Source of the DNA: Aphanomyces cochlioides
Taxonomy: Eukaryota; Oomycota; Saprolegniomycetes; Saprolegniales; Verrucalvaceae
Direction of reading: 5' to 3'
Length of the DNA: 64,000 nt
Assembly (NCBI GenBank): GCA_019828595.1
Contig: JAHQRK010000022.1
Span: 1,054,001-1,118,000, forward strand
The notes beneath the pieces are model-generated. The model was not told the DNA's origin, did no database searches, and worked only from the letters and a program-made list of their open reading frames with translations. Shown here one piece after another: positions 38,146-50,689 of the stretch; the first letter of the stretch is position 1, and each line of letters opens with the position of its first letter. Position numbers and translations under genes: made by a program.

Positions 38146-41100
38146 ATGACCGTGACCACAATTAACGCGCTACCACAAGCCATTATCGACTGGGATATTA
38201 GCTTGTTTTCTCTCAACACAAATGGTCTCTCCAACTCTTTCCACCACCTTCTCAAGAACTTTCTCCTCAAAAACTCTATCTCACTTATCCAAGAAACTCG
38301 ACTGCCTTACCCCAGCGACCATGGCAAAATCAATTTCTACTGGAAAAAACATACCAACCAACAAGGCACTTTCTTCTACGAGGAGCCAATTTATTCCATC
38401 AGCCATACCTCTCATCCTACTGGAGGCCTTGCTACATTTATTCATCCTGACTGCCCTCTGGACAATTGCACCAATTTAAACCACTCTTGGGACAAACCTC
38501 TCCTCCGTGGTCGTTATTTACTTATATCGGCCACTCTGGACAATATACCGGTTTTTATTCACAACATCTATGCTCCGTACGACTATCACGACCGTGTGGA
38601 TTTTTTTAATGATCTGCCTCGCGATTTTCCACCCGAAGCTTTTCATATTGTTGGTGGCGACTTTAACGTTATTTTCTCCCCAACATTAGATTCATGCCGT
38701 CCTTCGACTCATGCGACTCATGGCTCATATGAACTCAACCTATGGCTACAAGATTTACACCTCGTTGACATTTTCCGTCAACAAAATCCACTGAAACGTG
38801 CTTTCACAAGTCCAAAATTTGTCAATCGGCTTGACTATATTTTCATCTCGTCTGCTATGGCATCCCTACGTCATCTGAAATTTCGTCACCTGGAACTAAT
38901 TCCTCATGCTGACCACACTCCCTGCAAATTATTGACCAAACGTCCAGCAGTATCAATGGGACCTGGTCCATGGAAAACACCACAATGGGTTCTCAACAAT
39001 GACAAGGCCAAATTAATTATCTCTCGTCAACTTGAAACCTTCCTTACCAAGACCCAATTAAACTCAAATGTTGGTCTACATTTCGACACCATGATCACCA
39101 ACATGCGAAATCAATTAAAATACCTACACGACGAGTTGGTCGAAAATCAACAAAGGCCTCTCAAGAAATTATCTATGGATTTGGCTTTATTGATTCGGGA
39201 TTACCAAAACGCCCCATGTGCGTCCTTGATGGCACGTATCAAAACAATTCAAGCTGCCATACATGAATATCATGACAGGAAAAAAGTCCTACGGGAAGAT
39301 ACTGCTATGCAAACTCATCTCGAGAAAGCGGAAAGGTGTACCAAATTTCACCTGAAGCCACCTCGCACAATCCCTTTACAAAAATCTCCCTTCAAGGCAC
39401 TCAAAATGTCCAATGGAAATATTGCTTCTGATCAACAATCAATTTCCTCGACACTCCACGAGTTTTATTCTGACCTGTATGGCGACCATGAGGCAGTTGA
39501 CAAGGAAAGAATGGCCAAGTATTTAAAAACTCTGATATCTCGCCGACTCAATATCGACGACAAGAGATTTATTGGGGCTCCTCTCACGGCAAACGAATTT
39601 TATTTTGCCATTAAACACTCCAAACGGAATTCAACTCCTGGGCCAAATTCACTGCCCTACGAAATTTTGAAAATGTTTCCCCATGAATGGTCCCTGGCTT
39701 TGGAAATGCTATACTATTACCAAATCAACTCTCACTCCAACTTGGCACCCTCCCAATTGACAAGTTTAATTGTACTGCTGTACAAAAAGGACGACAAACT
39801 ACTCCCAAAAAATTACCGTCCCATCAGCTTGGTCAATATCGACGTGAAAATCCTCACAATGGTCCTTGCAGAACGAATGCAGAGAATCATTCAGTCGATA
39901 GTCCACCCGGATCAAACAGGTTTTATTCGTGGTCGATCAATCCAAACCAATTTACTGCGCTTGGAAGACCTGAATCACTTTATGAAGTTTTATTCCTCCG
40001 AGTCTATTGTGGCCCTCTTGGACTTTGAAAAAGCCTTTGATAGGGTCAACCATTCCTATTTATTGGCAACCCTGAAGGAATTTAATTTTCCACCGTCCTT
40101 TCTCAACATGGTCAAAGTGCTTTATTCAAATCGTCGTGGACGAATTATTGTCAATGGACATTTATCCAACCCATTTAAGATCCAACGTGGTGTTTTACAA
40201 GGCGACCCATTATCACCTCTTTTATTTGTCTTGGCGCTAGAACCTATGTGTTTAGCCATACGCAAGAGAAAAGATTTGGGCATACGAATTGGTCATCACA
40301 CTCACACCGGGAGCTATTATGCAGACGACTCCCAATTGTACTCCAAAAATACATCGACGTTGCAACTCCAACTCGACATCGTCAAAAAATTCTGTGATAT
40401 CTCTGGTTTCAAGTTAAATCTCTCCAAGACAGAATTATTAACCCATGCCAATTTACCTCCAGACCTGGCACCTTTGGCTATTACTGATGACAAACCTGCT
40501 AAATCGTTGGGCCTTTTAATTTCTCCCAACATCACAGCCACAACACGTTTAAATTCGCTATTGGAGAAATTGGTCTCAAGAACACAACTATGGTCTTATC
40601 GAGCACGAACCCTACCCGGAAAAGTGACAATCCTAAGGTCAATTTGTTTTCCTGTGCTCTGGTATCAACTCCAATTTATTCCGATCGACAAAGAATATGC
40701 CAAACTATTCGACAAGGTCGCCAAGCAATTTATTCACGGCGATACAATTGATCCATATTCGACTCAACGTTATTTGCATCAATTCAACTCGGACATTATT
40801 TTCCTTCCAAAAGCACAAGGTGGTCTCGGATTTAAATCGTCTACCCACTGGTGGTCAAAACTACACCGGGTCATGACCTTTAAATGCTTCAAGCTACTCC
40901 TAGCACCACCTCACAACTCGTATGGTCAAACGAAATTGCCAGCATGGCTATCCATTGGAGAATATTTACTCTCCAGAGCCTTCAGTCCATGGGGAAATTT
41001 TTATGATCTCCTTTTCATGAGTCCACACTCTAGTATGTACAAAGCCATATCACACCAAGATAAGGTTCCACCTCTCTGGTCAGCATTTACTCGACTATGG

Positions 41101-42231
41101 TTATCCTTATCTCCAACCCCACTTAAATTTCCCACAGTACAAGTCGATGGAAATTTTCCACTTTGGCACAATCAATTCTTACCCTTGGAGAAAACTGTCT
41201 TTGAACACTGCTATCCAAAGACTTATGATTATGCTGTATCACTGGCAAAATTAAATTTTACCCATGTTCGCCACCTACTCGATGAAAATGGCAATCTTAT
41301 GGATCGGAAAATCCTGTTAGATTGGATTAAATCTCAATGCTCAAGACGCCATTTAGCCACTCCCGATCATAAATGGTGGTATGCTCTACACGGAAGACTT
41401 AAGTCTATCCTTCCATCTCCACCCGAGGACACAGAAATTAATTTTCGTCAGCCTACACCTTATCGGCAAACGGCTACCGAAATTACTTGGGCTGGAAATT
41501 TTAAAGATGGCTTTTTACCCTTTATTGATGCCACCTTGGATGATTTAACTCATGAATTTAAATCCAAATCAGCTCAGGAGGTTTTACCCACAGCGCATTT
41601 ATTGGTACCCTCGGATTTTTATGCCCACAAGGAAAATATTAAAGTGGTCGCATTCTACAGGCAGCCCAAATTTATTCTGCCAACGTATAGTGCTTTCATA
41701 TATCGACTGCTTATACGAGCCTTACCTCTCCGATACAAATTCAAGTACTCGGACGATATCCCGAACACTTGTATTTTCTGTCATGAAGTGGAGACGTATA
41801 AACATTTCACCTTGGACTGTCCATATACTCGAGCATGTTGGAGTCCATTTAAATCCATGGCCAGATCCCTTAACTTTACTTGGCCAACTACCATGGAAAA
41901 AATATTCTTCTCTCCTATAGCACTCCAAGACAAAGACCTCCAAGCTGGATTTAATTTGCTGTGGCCAATTTTTTTATCTTGTATTTGGTATACAATTTGG
42001 AAAACTCGGTGCGACCGGATTTACCGTCCAGATTTACCTAACAAAACACCTATGACGATATCCAGCTTAGCAGGACACATTATAAAGCGGCATCTGTACC
42101 AAGTCAATCGAGCCTCCTTGGACGACTCCACGAAGGCTTCCTTGACATCGGTGCTTCATAGTTTGCACCAGAATGAGTGGTTCTCTGCCCAAATCTTACC
42201 ACAATCTCAAAACGAGACCTTGGAACCTTAA
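38146..42231 (+). CDS. LINE copy 2 ORF2: APE endonuclease-reverse transcriptase, 1361 aa
   Basis: APE, RT (YADD) and CCHC motifs are all intact. Differences from copy 1 cluster near the C-terminus: RLKSILPS for RLKAILPS, ATEITW for ATKITW, TLDDLTH for TLDYLTH, and RIYRPDLP for RIYSSDLP. They lie outside the catalytic motifs. Confidence 0.97.
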   Translation: MTVTTINALPQAIIDWDISLFSLNTNGLSNSFHHLLKNFLLKNSISLIQETRLPYPSDHGKINFYWKKHTNQQGTFFYEEPIYSISHTSHPTGGLATFIHPDCPLDNCTNLNHSWDKPLLRGRYLLISATLDNIPVFIHNIYAPYDYHDRVDFFNDLPRDFPPEAFHIVGGDFNVIFSPTLDSCRPSTHATHGSYELNLWLQDLHLVDIFRQQNPLKRAFTSPKFVNRLDYIFISSAMASLRHLKFRHLELIPHADHTPCKLLTKRPAVSMGPGPWKTPQWVLNNDKAKLIISRQLETFLTKTQLNSNVGLHFDTMITNMRNQLKYLHDELVENQQRPLKKLSMDLALLIRDYQNAPCASLMARIKTIQAAIHEYHDRKKVLREDTAMQTHLEKAERCTKFHLKPPRTIPLQKSPFKALKMSNGNIASDQQSISSTLHEFYSDLYGDHEAVDKERMAKYLKTLISRRLNIDDKRFIGAPLTANEFYFAIKHSKRNSTPGPNSLPYEILKMFPHEWSLALEMLYYYQINSHSNLAPSQLTSLIVLLYKKDDKLLPKNYRPISLVNIDVKILTMVLAERMQRIIQSIVHPDQTGFIRGRSIQTNLLRLEDLNHFMKFYSSESIVALLDFEKAFDRVNHSYLLATLKEFNFPPSFLNMVKVLYSNRRGRIIVNGHLSNPFKIQRGVLQGDPLSPLLFVLALEPMCLAIRKRKDLGIRIGHHTHTGSYYADDSQLYSKNTSTLQLQLDIVKKFCDISGFKLNLSKTELLTHANLPPDLAPLAITDDKPAKSLGLLISPNITATTRLNSLLEKLVSRTQLWSYRARTLPGKVTILRSICFPVLWYQLQFIPIDKEYAKLFDKVAKQFIHGDTIDPYSTQRYLHQFNSDIIFLPKAQGGLGFKSSTHWWSKLHRVMTFKCFKLLLAPPHNSYGQTKLPAWLSIGEYLLSRAFSPWGNFYDLLFMSPHSSMYKAISHQDKVPPLWSAFTRLWLSLSPTPLKFPTVQVDGNFPLWHNQFLPLEKTVFEHCYPKTYDYAVSLAKLNFTHVRHLLDENGNLMDRKILLDWIKSQCSRRHLATPDHKWWYALHGRLKSILPSPPEDTEINFRQPTPYRQTATEITWAGNFKDGFLPFIDATLDDLTHEFKSKSAQEVLPTAHLLVPSDFYAHKENIKVVAFYRQPKFILPTYSAFIYRLLIRALPLRYKFKYSDDIPNTCIFCHEVETYKHFTLDCPYTRACWSPFKSMARSLNFTWPTTMEKIFFSPIALQDKDLQAGFNLLWPIFLSCIWYTIWKTRCDRIYRPDLPNKTPMTISSLAGHIIKRHLYQVNRASLDDSTKASLTSVLHSLHQNEWFSAQILPQSQNETLEP

Positions 42232-44668
42232 AAGGCATGTTATATTGCAACCTTTGAAGAAATTCACCTAAGTCACCCAAACCAATGGGAAAACTCAAAG
42301 TGGATTTTCTCGCGACCCACTTGGCCTTTTCATGCGTTTGATGGCTCGTTAGCCCCAGCTAACAGAGCTCTATGAACACACCAAGTAACTTTATCTCATG
42401 CCGAGTCGTTCACAAAATCGACTTGACTTTATCCGTTCACCCAAAATGGCAAAACTATCGACAACTCTGGCATTGCTCTGACGATCATTTCAGACATTCT
42501 AATGGTCATCAGGGTTGCTAGACATCCCAAGCAGACAAACGCAAGCGTTAGATTGCAAAAAAGTGCAGTGGTTCTCTCACAACAACACTTTGAAAATTGT
42601 TACGACGTCTCCCCCTGGGGGCGAAATCTCAAAATCGAGTGCACACTTTTTGTTCGGGAAAATTGCGCCACGGTGCCTAAAAGATTCTCCCATGTCTCCT
42701 CCTCAAGATGTGCCAGTTTGCGAGTGCTCAAACCTCGCCAAACTCGCGAAACAAAATTCGAAAGGAAATTCGACCCGGTGACACCCATTTTGAACCGGTT
42801 TCAACCCGTCACCAAAAGTGAAATTTCTCTCGACCTACTGCGTGGATTTCTACGTTTAGTGGCTTGTTATCTCAGTTGAATCGAGCTCTATGCCGACACC
42901 AACTAGCACATATTGCAGATCTATGGTTCAAAACCACGAACCCATTTTGGACTGTCACCCAAACCGGTGAAACACCAGGACAACTCGAACGCTTTCCCTA
43001 CGGTCACCGAGTGACATCTAGGGGTCTAGTGGGTGGCTCCACCACTTATTACGACTAGCCAAAGCGTTAGAACGCCCTGAAACATCCTGGTTTGCTCGCA
43101 ATCCTCAATCCAAAATGTCAACCGCCCCTATCCACCGGCTACAAAACCTTAAGTCGGCTACAGGTCGCAAATCATTTCCTATCGACCGGCTATGACTCTT
43201 TTCCATCCTATCATGGCTAGACGAGTGTTTTAAGCCATCAAGAGCGATGATTGAAGCCCTGGAACCTACTTGCCGTCGCCCCGACAACTTTTGGTGAAAT
43301 GGCTAAAACTCATCGGAATGGCTCCTGAACGCAAATCAACTCCGATCGCCCAACTTAGAGTTGGAGAGGCTCGAGAATGTCCTCGCGATGGATTTGAGCT
43401 ATCAAGCACCATGATAGCAGCACAGGAACCCAACTTCCGATTCCAAACCATTTTGAGCCGATAAGGCTCCAAAACGACCATCGTAGCTCATTTCAGCTAC
43501 ACGACTCTATATGCACCGATTAATATGGTGCATCCACCGCTAGCCTCCATTGATGGAGGACACCAAGTATGGCTATCTATCTCATAGCCGTTCGGAAGTT
43601 ATGACTCCTTCAAATTTGGCCGCCGAGACGCCCGATTGGAAAAAACACTGGTTTTGGCTAGCGCTCTCCCGCTACACACTACCTATGGCGATTCTAATGG
43701 TGCGCTATCCTTCGTACGTATCGTCGCTACGATTCTGCCAAGTGGCTCCATGCACCGCGGCGCCGTTCGAAATCCAGCTCCGACGATGCTCGCGCTCGAG
43801 ACCTATCCGCGCATGGCGCATGTCAAAATGGCACCTCCCAAATATTTTACCCTTTTTTATTATTTTTGGGAGGTTTACCCCAAAAGCCCAACCCACAAGG
43901 GATTTTCCCTCTATCTCGCCACCTTCAACTCCGACGAAGACGCTCCTGAAATCAACTTTGCTTGTCATGGAACGACCGACCTCGTTGATTTTTTTGGCTG
44001 GTCAAATCGTCCAAGAACATTTTATTTTGGATGGTCTTTTCTCTCAAACCCAGCTTTTCCCATGGTTCCAGCGATTTAATTCGGCCTCCTGAGGTCGAAT
44101 TAAATTGGCCACGACCTTTTTGGATTTTTTGGGCTCCTACCTCTTGCCAATTTATTTTCCTTGGGCCTGATTTTACTCTGTTTCGACCCTTTTGTCAATT
44201 TTTGGCCTTCCTCTCCTGTCGATTTATTTATTCATGGATCGACCCCAACTCAAGCTTTTATTTACTTGGCCTTTTTCACTGCGTACCTCCACTTGGAATT
44301 TTTATCAAGACTTTTGTATACAAATTTTCAAGTCCTCCACAGTCAACCCGAAATTGCCTCGTATCTCGCCACCACCAACTCGGATCAAGATGGTCATGAA
44401 AAGAAAGTTGCTTGTATGGCTCTTCTCTATACTGTTGAATTTTTTCACAGCCTGAATCGCCATGCAACATTTTCTTTCTGCCATGGTTCCTCCAAATTAC
44501 CCCACACCCAAGTCTATTTCGGTTAAGCAACACTGGACGATTTTCCACAAGAACCTTCCAAGGTCACATTTCGCAACACATATTTATTATGCGACCTATG
44601 AAGCCAAAATCGAAAGTCTAGTTTGCGGCCCTTTTGGGCCATATTAATTCTTTAATATACTCAGTTAA

Positions 44669-44712
44669 CCTTGACGTGGAGAAGGTCCCCGGTTCAAGTC
44701 CGGGTAAGACCA
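44669..44712 (+). pseudogene. tRNA-Val(GAC) 3' part after LINE copy 2
   Basis: Target duplication CCTTGACGTGGAGAA plus variable loop, T arm and acceptor 3' strand, ending with A at 44712. Confidence 0.95.
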
Positions 44713-45825
44713 TCCTTTTTCGACCCAAATCAACTTTTTTTGCTTCCCGAATGATATCTCGGCCAATATTTTCTTCCCAACACACGCTATCTCTTATGGC
44801 ACCTCACATGCTCTTCTTTCAACCGCATCACAACCCGTCATCCCCGCACGCCGACGAAATGCGTGTAAAATGACAAAAGTACTAGACTTTGCGTCTCCAT
44901 TTCTCATCCATGAGGCAAGTGTACCAATCATAAAACACGCATAAATAGAACAGTTCAAACTGGACTTTCACCGAGACCCTGACACGACAAATATTCCATC
45001 TCAGTTTCACTTCAGAAAGGACGATTTTAAATCCTCATTGACTTGGAGGGGACGCTACTTGAGAAACCCTTCCAGTCATTCCTTACTCTCTTCAAAGCAA
45101 CAAACTTTTCCAAAATGGACCCAACTTAAACTTAACCACACTAAACAAATCTCAACAACAGGTAGCTCCAAAGAAACAGCGATTCGTTCAAATGAATACA
45201 CAATCGTATCAACCGAGCGCTGGATAGACACATCCACTCGACCTCAGAGTATGTCTCTCAAAACAATGACAGACAAGATGGAAGAGAGCATCCAATTGGA
45301 CCGTTGGAACTTATTATAGATTCCAAGATACATATATGTAGATGATTACAGGAGGTCCATCGTTCCCTGTGAGTTTGTGTGTTTAGACTCGTTTTTTGTG
45401 GGAGGGGGCGATGATCCGCTTTTGGTTTGAAATGAAAGTATTTGAGTCGGTCTACGAGAGGAGACACACTTTTTCTCCCAAACCCTTCGAGTATTGCATG
45501 TTGGCGAGGACTGACCACTCAGTTTGTCTAGGCTTTGGTTGCGAAAATAGAGTGCGCTGAAGGATTTTTGTGTCCAGAGTCGTCGTGAATGGTATGGAAA
45601 CAGATCACAGACGTGGAGAGAGGAGATGATGTTTGTGACTTGTGAGGTCGAGTCTATCGTGGGCCGTGGGGTGACAGGATGTTAGTATAGGCGATGTTGT
45701 TGTGTGTGCTGACGTGATGGGTTTGGCGTTGAATGTGTGACAAGGATAGTGTTCCAATGGTTGTGAGAGGGTGCTGGTGTGTGATTGATGTGAATGATGA
45801 GCAAGGTAGGCATAGTAGAGATGGA

Positions 45826-45898
45826 GGTCTTATAGTGTAGCGGTTATCACGTCTCCTTGACGTGGAGAAGGTCCCCGGTTCAAGTCCGGGTAAGACCA
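45826..45898 (+). tRNA. tRNA-Val (GAC), array copy T6
   Basis: Intact 73-nt copy with perfect stems and discriminator A; the upstream flank has the GTAGAGATGG variant. Confidence 0.97.
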
Positions 45899-47009
45899 TC
45901 CTTTTTCGACCCAAATCAACTTTTTTTGCTTCCCGAATGATATCTCGGCCAATATTTTCTTCCCAACACACGCTATCTCTTATGGCACCTCACATGCTCT
46001 TCTTTCAACCGCATCACAACCCGTCATCCCCGCACGCCGACGAAATGCGTGTAAAATGACAAAAGTACTAGACTTTGCGTCTCCATTTCTCATCCATGAG
46101 GCAAGTGTACCAATCATAAAACACGCATAAATAGAACAGTTCAAACTGGACTTTCACCGAGACCCTGACACGACAAATATTCCATCTCAGTTTCACTTCA
46201 GAAAGGACGATTTTAAATCCTCATTGACTTGGAGGGGACGCTACTTGAGAAACCCTTCCAGTCATTCCTTACTCTCTTCAAAGCAACAAACTTTTCCAAA
46301 ATGGACCCAACTTAAACTTAACCACACTAAACAAATCTCAACAACAGGTAGCTCCAAAGAAACAGCGATTCGTTCAAATGAATACACAATCGTATCAACC
46401 GAGCGCTGGATAGACACATCCACTCGACCTCAGAGTATGTCTCTCAAAACAATGACAGACAAGATGGAAGAGAGCATCCAATTGGACCGTTGGAACTTAT
46501 TATAGATTCCAAGATACATATATGTAGATGATTACAGGAGGTCCATCGTTCCCTGTGAGTTTGTGTGTTTAGACTCGTTTTTTGTGGGAGGGGGCGATGA
46601 TCCGCTTTTGGTTTGAAATGAAAGTATTTGAGTCGGTCTACGAGAGGAGACACTTTTTCTCCCAAGCCCTTCGAGTATTGCATGTTGGCGAGGACTGACC
46701 ACTCAGTTTGTCTAGGCTTTGGTTGCGAAAATAGAGTGCGCTGAAGGATTTTTGTGTCCAGAGTCGTCGTGAATGGTATGGAAACAGATCACAGACGTGG
46801 AGAGAGGAGATGATGTTTGTGACTTGTGAGGTCGAGTCTATCGTGGGCCGTGGGGTGACAGGATGTTAGTATAGGCGATGTTGTTGTGTGTGCTGACGTG
46901 ATGGGTTTGGCGTTGAATGTGTGACAAGGATAGTGTTCCAATGGTTGTGAGAGGGTGCTGGTGTGTGATTGATGTGAATGATGAGCAAGGTAGGCATAGT
47001 AGACATGGA

Positions 47010-47082
47010 GGTCTTATAGTGTAGCGGTTATCACGTCTCCTTGACGTGGAGAAGGTCCCCGGTTCAAGTCCGGGTAAGACCA
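47010..47082 (+). tRNA. tRNA-Val (GAC), array copy T7
   Basis: Intact 73-nt copy. Its unit carries a 2-bp deletion (GAGACACTTTTTC) about 360 bp upstream. Confidence 0.97.
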
Positions 47083-48195
47083 TCCTTTTTCGACCCAAAT
47101 CAACTTTTTTTGCTTCCCGAATGATATCTCGGCCAATATTTTCTTCCCAACACACGCTATCTCTTATGGCACCTCACATGCTCTTCTTTCAACCGCATCA
47201 CAACCCGTCATCCCCGCACGCCGACGAAATGCGTGTAAAATGACAAAAGTACTAGACTTTGCGTCTCCATTTCTCATCCATGAGGCAAGTGTACCAATCA
47301 TAAAACACGCATAAATAGAACAGTTCAAACTGGACTTTCACCGAGACCCTGACACGACAAATATTCCATCTCAGTTTCACTTCAGAAAGGACGATTTTAA
47401 ATCCTCATTGACTTGGAGGGGACGCTACTTGAGAAACCCTTCCAGTCATTCCTTACTCTCTTCAAAGCAACAAACTTTTCCAAAATGGACCCAACTTAAA
47501 CTTAACCACACTAAACAAATCTCAACAACAGGTAGCTCCAAAGAAACAGCGATTCGTTCAAATGAATACACAATCGTATCAACCGAGCGCTGGATAGACA
47601 CATCCACTCGACCTCAGAGTATGTCTCTCAAAACAATGACAGACAAGATGGAAGAGAGCATCCAATTGGACCGTTGGAACTTATTATAGATTCCAAGATA
47701 CATATATGTAGATGATTACAGGAGGTCCATCGTTCCCTGTGAGTTTGTGTGTTTAGACTCGTTTTTTGTGGGAGGGGGCGATGATCCGCTTTTGGTTTGA
47801 AATGAAAGTATTTGAGTCGGTCTACGAGAGGAGACACACTTTTTCTCCCAAGCCCTTCGAGTATTGCATGTTGGCGAGGACTGACCACTCAGTTTGTCTA
47901 GGCTTTGGTTGCGAAAATAGAGTGCGCTGAAGGATTTTTGTGTCCAGAGTCGTCGTGAATGGTATGGAAACAGATCACAGACGTGGAGAGAGGAGATGAT
48001 GTTTGTGACTTGTGAGGTCGAGTCTATCGTGGGCCGTGGGGTGACAGGATGTTAGTATAGGCGATGTTGTTGTGTGTGCTGACGTGATGGGTTTGGCGTT
48101 GAATGTGTGACAAGGATAGTGTTCCAATGGTTGTGAGAGGGTGCTGGTGTGTGATTGATGTGAATGATGAGCAAGGTAGGCATAGTAGACATGGA

Positions 48196-48268
48196 GGTCT
48201 TATAGTGTAGCGGTTATCACGTCTCCTTGACGTGGAGAAGGTCCCCGGTTCAAGTCCGGGTAAGACCA
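48196..48268 (+). tRNA. tRNA-Val (GAC), array copy T8
   Basis: Intact 73-nt copy with perfect stems and Pol III T-run downstream. Confidence 0.97.
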
Positions 48269-49379
48269 TCCTTTTTCGACCCAAATCAACTTTTTTTGCT
48301 TCCCGAATGATATCTCGGCCAATATTTTCTTCCCAACACACGCTATCTCTTATGGCACCTCACATGCTCTTCTTTCAACCGCATCACAACCCGTCATCCC
48401 CGCACGCCGACGAAATGCGTGTAAAATGACAAAAGTACTAGACTTTGCGTCTCCATTTCTCATCCATGAGGCAAGTGTACCAATCATAAAACACGCATAA
48501 ATAGAACAGTTCAAACTGGACTTTCACCGAGACCCTGACACGACAAATATTCCATCTCAGTTTCACTTCAGAAAGGACGATTTTAAATCCTCATTGACTT
48601 GGAGGGGACGCTACTTGAGAAACCCTTCCAGTCATTCCTTACTCTCTTCAAAGCAACAAACTTTTCCAAAATGGACCCAACTTAAACTTAACCACACTAA
48701 ACAAATCTCAACAACAGGTAGCTCCAAAGAAACAGCGATTCGTTCAAATGAATACACAATCGTATCAACCGAGCGCTGGATAGACACATCCACTCGACCT
48801 CAGAGTATGTCTCTCAAAACAATGACAGACAAGATGGAAGAGAGCATCCAATTGGACCGTTGGAACTTATTATAGATTCCAAGATACATATATGTAGATG
48901 ATTACAGGAGGTCCATCGTTCCCTGTGAGTTTGTGTGTTTAGACTCGTTTTTTGTGGGAGGGGGCGATGATCCGCTTTTGGTTTGAAATGAAAGTATTTG
49001 AGTCGGTCTACGAGAGGAGACACACTTTTTCCCAAACCCTTCGAGTATTGCATGTTGGCGAGGACTGACCACTCAGTTTGTCTAGGCTTTGGTTGCGAAA
49101 ATAGAGTGCGCTGAAGGATTTTTGTGTCCAGAGTCGTCGTGAATGGTATGGAAACAGATCACAGACGTGGAGAGAGGAGATGATGTTTGTGACTTGTGAG
49201 GTCGAGTCTATCGTGGGCCGTGGGGTGACAGGATGTTAGTATAGGCGATGTTGTTGTGTGTGCTGACGTGATGGGTTTGGCGTTGAATGTGTGACAAGGA
49301 TAGTGTTCCAATGGTTGTGAGAGGGTGCTGGTGTGTGATTGATGTGAATGATGAGCAAGGTAGGCATAGTAGAGATGGA

Positions 49380-49452
49380 GGTCTTATAGTGTAGCGGTTA
49401 TCACGTCTCCTTGACGTGGAGAAGGTCCCCGGTTCAAGTCCGGGTAAGACCA
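49380..49452 (+). tRNA. tRNA-Val (GAC), array copy T9
   Basis: Intact 73-nt copy. Its unit has a different 2-bp deletion (CTTTTTCCCAAACCC) near 49030 and the GTAGAGATGG variant. Confidence 0.97.
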
Positions 49453-50565
49453 TCCTTTTTCGACCCAAATCAACTTTTTTTGCTTCCCGAATGATATCTC
49501 GGCCAATATTTTCTTCCCAACACACGCTATCTCTTATGGCACCTCACATGCTCTTCTTTCAACCGCATCACAACCCGTCATCCCCGCACGCCGACGAAAT
49601 GCGTGTAAAATGACAAAAGTACTAGACTTTGCGTCTCCATTTCTCATCCATGAGGCAAGTGTACCAATCATAAAACACGCATAAATAGAACAGTTCAAAC
49701 TGGACTTTCACCGAGACCCTGACACGACAAATATTCCATCTCAGTTTCACTTCAGAAAGGACGATTTTAAATCCTCATTGACTTGGAGGGGACGCTACTT
49801 GAGAAACCCTTCCAGTCATTCCTTACTCTCTTCAAAGCAACAAACTTTTCCAAAATGGACCCAACTTAAACTTAACCACACTAAACAAATCTCAACAACA
49901 GGTAGCTCCAAAGAAACAGCGATTCGTTCAAATGAATACACAATCGTATCAACCGAGCGCTGGATAGACACATCCACTCGACCTCAGAGTATGTCTCTCA
50001 AAACAATGACAGACAAGATGGAAGAGAGCATCCAATTGGACCGTTGGAACTTATTATAGATTCCAAGATACATATATGTAGATGATTACAGGAGGTCCAT
50101 CGTTCCCTGTGAGTTTGTGTGTTTAGACTCGTTTTTTGTGGGAGGGGGCGATGATCCGCTTTTGGTTTGAAATGAAAGTATTTGAGTCGGTCTACGAGAG
50201 GAGACACACTTTTTCTCCCAAACCCTTCGAGTATTGCATGTTGGCGAGGACTGACCACTCAGTTTGTCTAGGCTTTGGTTGCGAAAATAGAGTGCGCTGA
50301 AGGATTTTTGTGTCCAGAGTCGTCGTGAATGGTATGGAAACAGATCACAGACGTGGAGAGAGGAGATGATGTTTGTGACTTGTGAGGTCGAGTCTATCGT
50401 GGGCCGTGTGGTGACAGGATGTTAGTATAGGCGATGTTGTTGTGTGTGCTGACGTGATGGGTTTGGCGTTGAATGTGTGACAAGGATAGTGTTCCAATGG
50501 TTGTGAGAGGGTGCTGGTGTGTGATTGATGTGAATGATGAGCAAGGTAGGCATAGTAGACATGGA

Positions 50566-50609
50566 GGTCTTATAGTGTAGCGGTTATCACGTCTCCTTGA
50601 CGTGGAGAA
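50566..50609 (+). pseudogene. tRNA-Val(GAC) 5' part, cut by LINE copy 3
   Basis: Nucleotides 1-44 as at T1 and T5; LINE starts at 50610. Confidence 0.95.
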
Positions 50610-50689
50610 CTTTCGTTTTTGCTTTGTAGGTTAAACTACCACAGCCCCCCAACGGAAAATCTTGCTTTTTAGGTGCTTTCGACAACGTC

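Larger units (their letters stand above)
35440..44668 (+). mobile_element. tRNA-Val-specific LINE, full-length copy 2 (9229 bp)
   Basis: Same insertion point, orientation and 15-bp duplication (44669-44683) as copy 1. Both ORFs are intact. It is one base longer than copy 1 because of an extra A near 42454. A patch near 41394-42033 differs from copies 1 and 3 at about a dozen sites while the rest of the element is almost identical. Confidence 0.95.
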
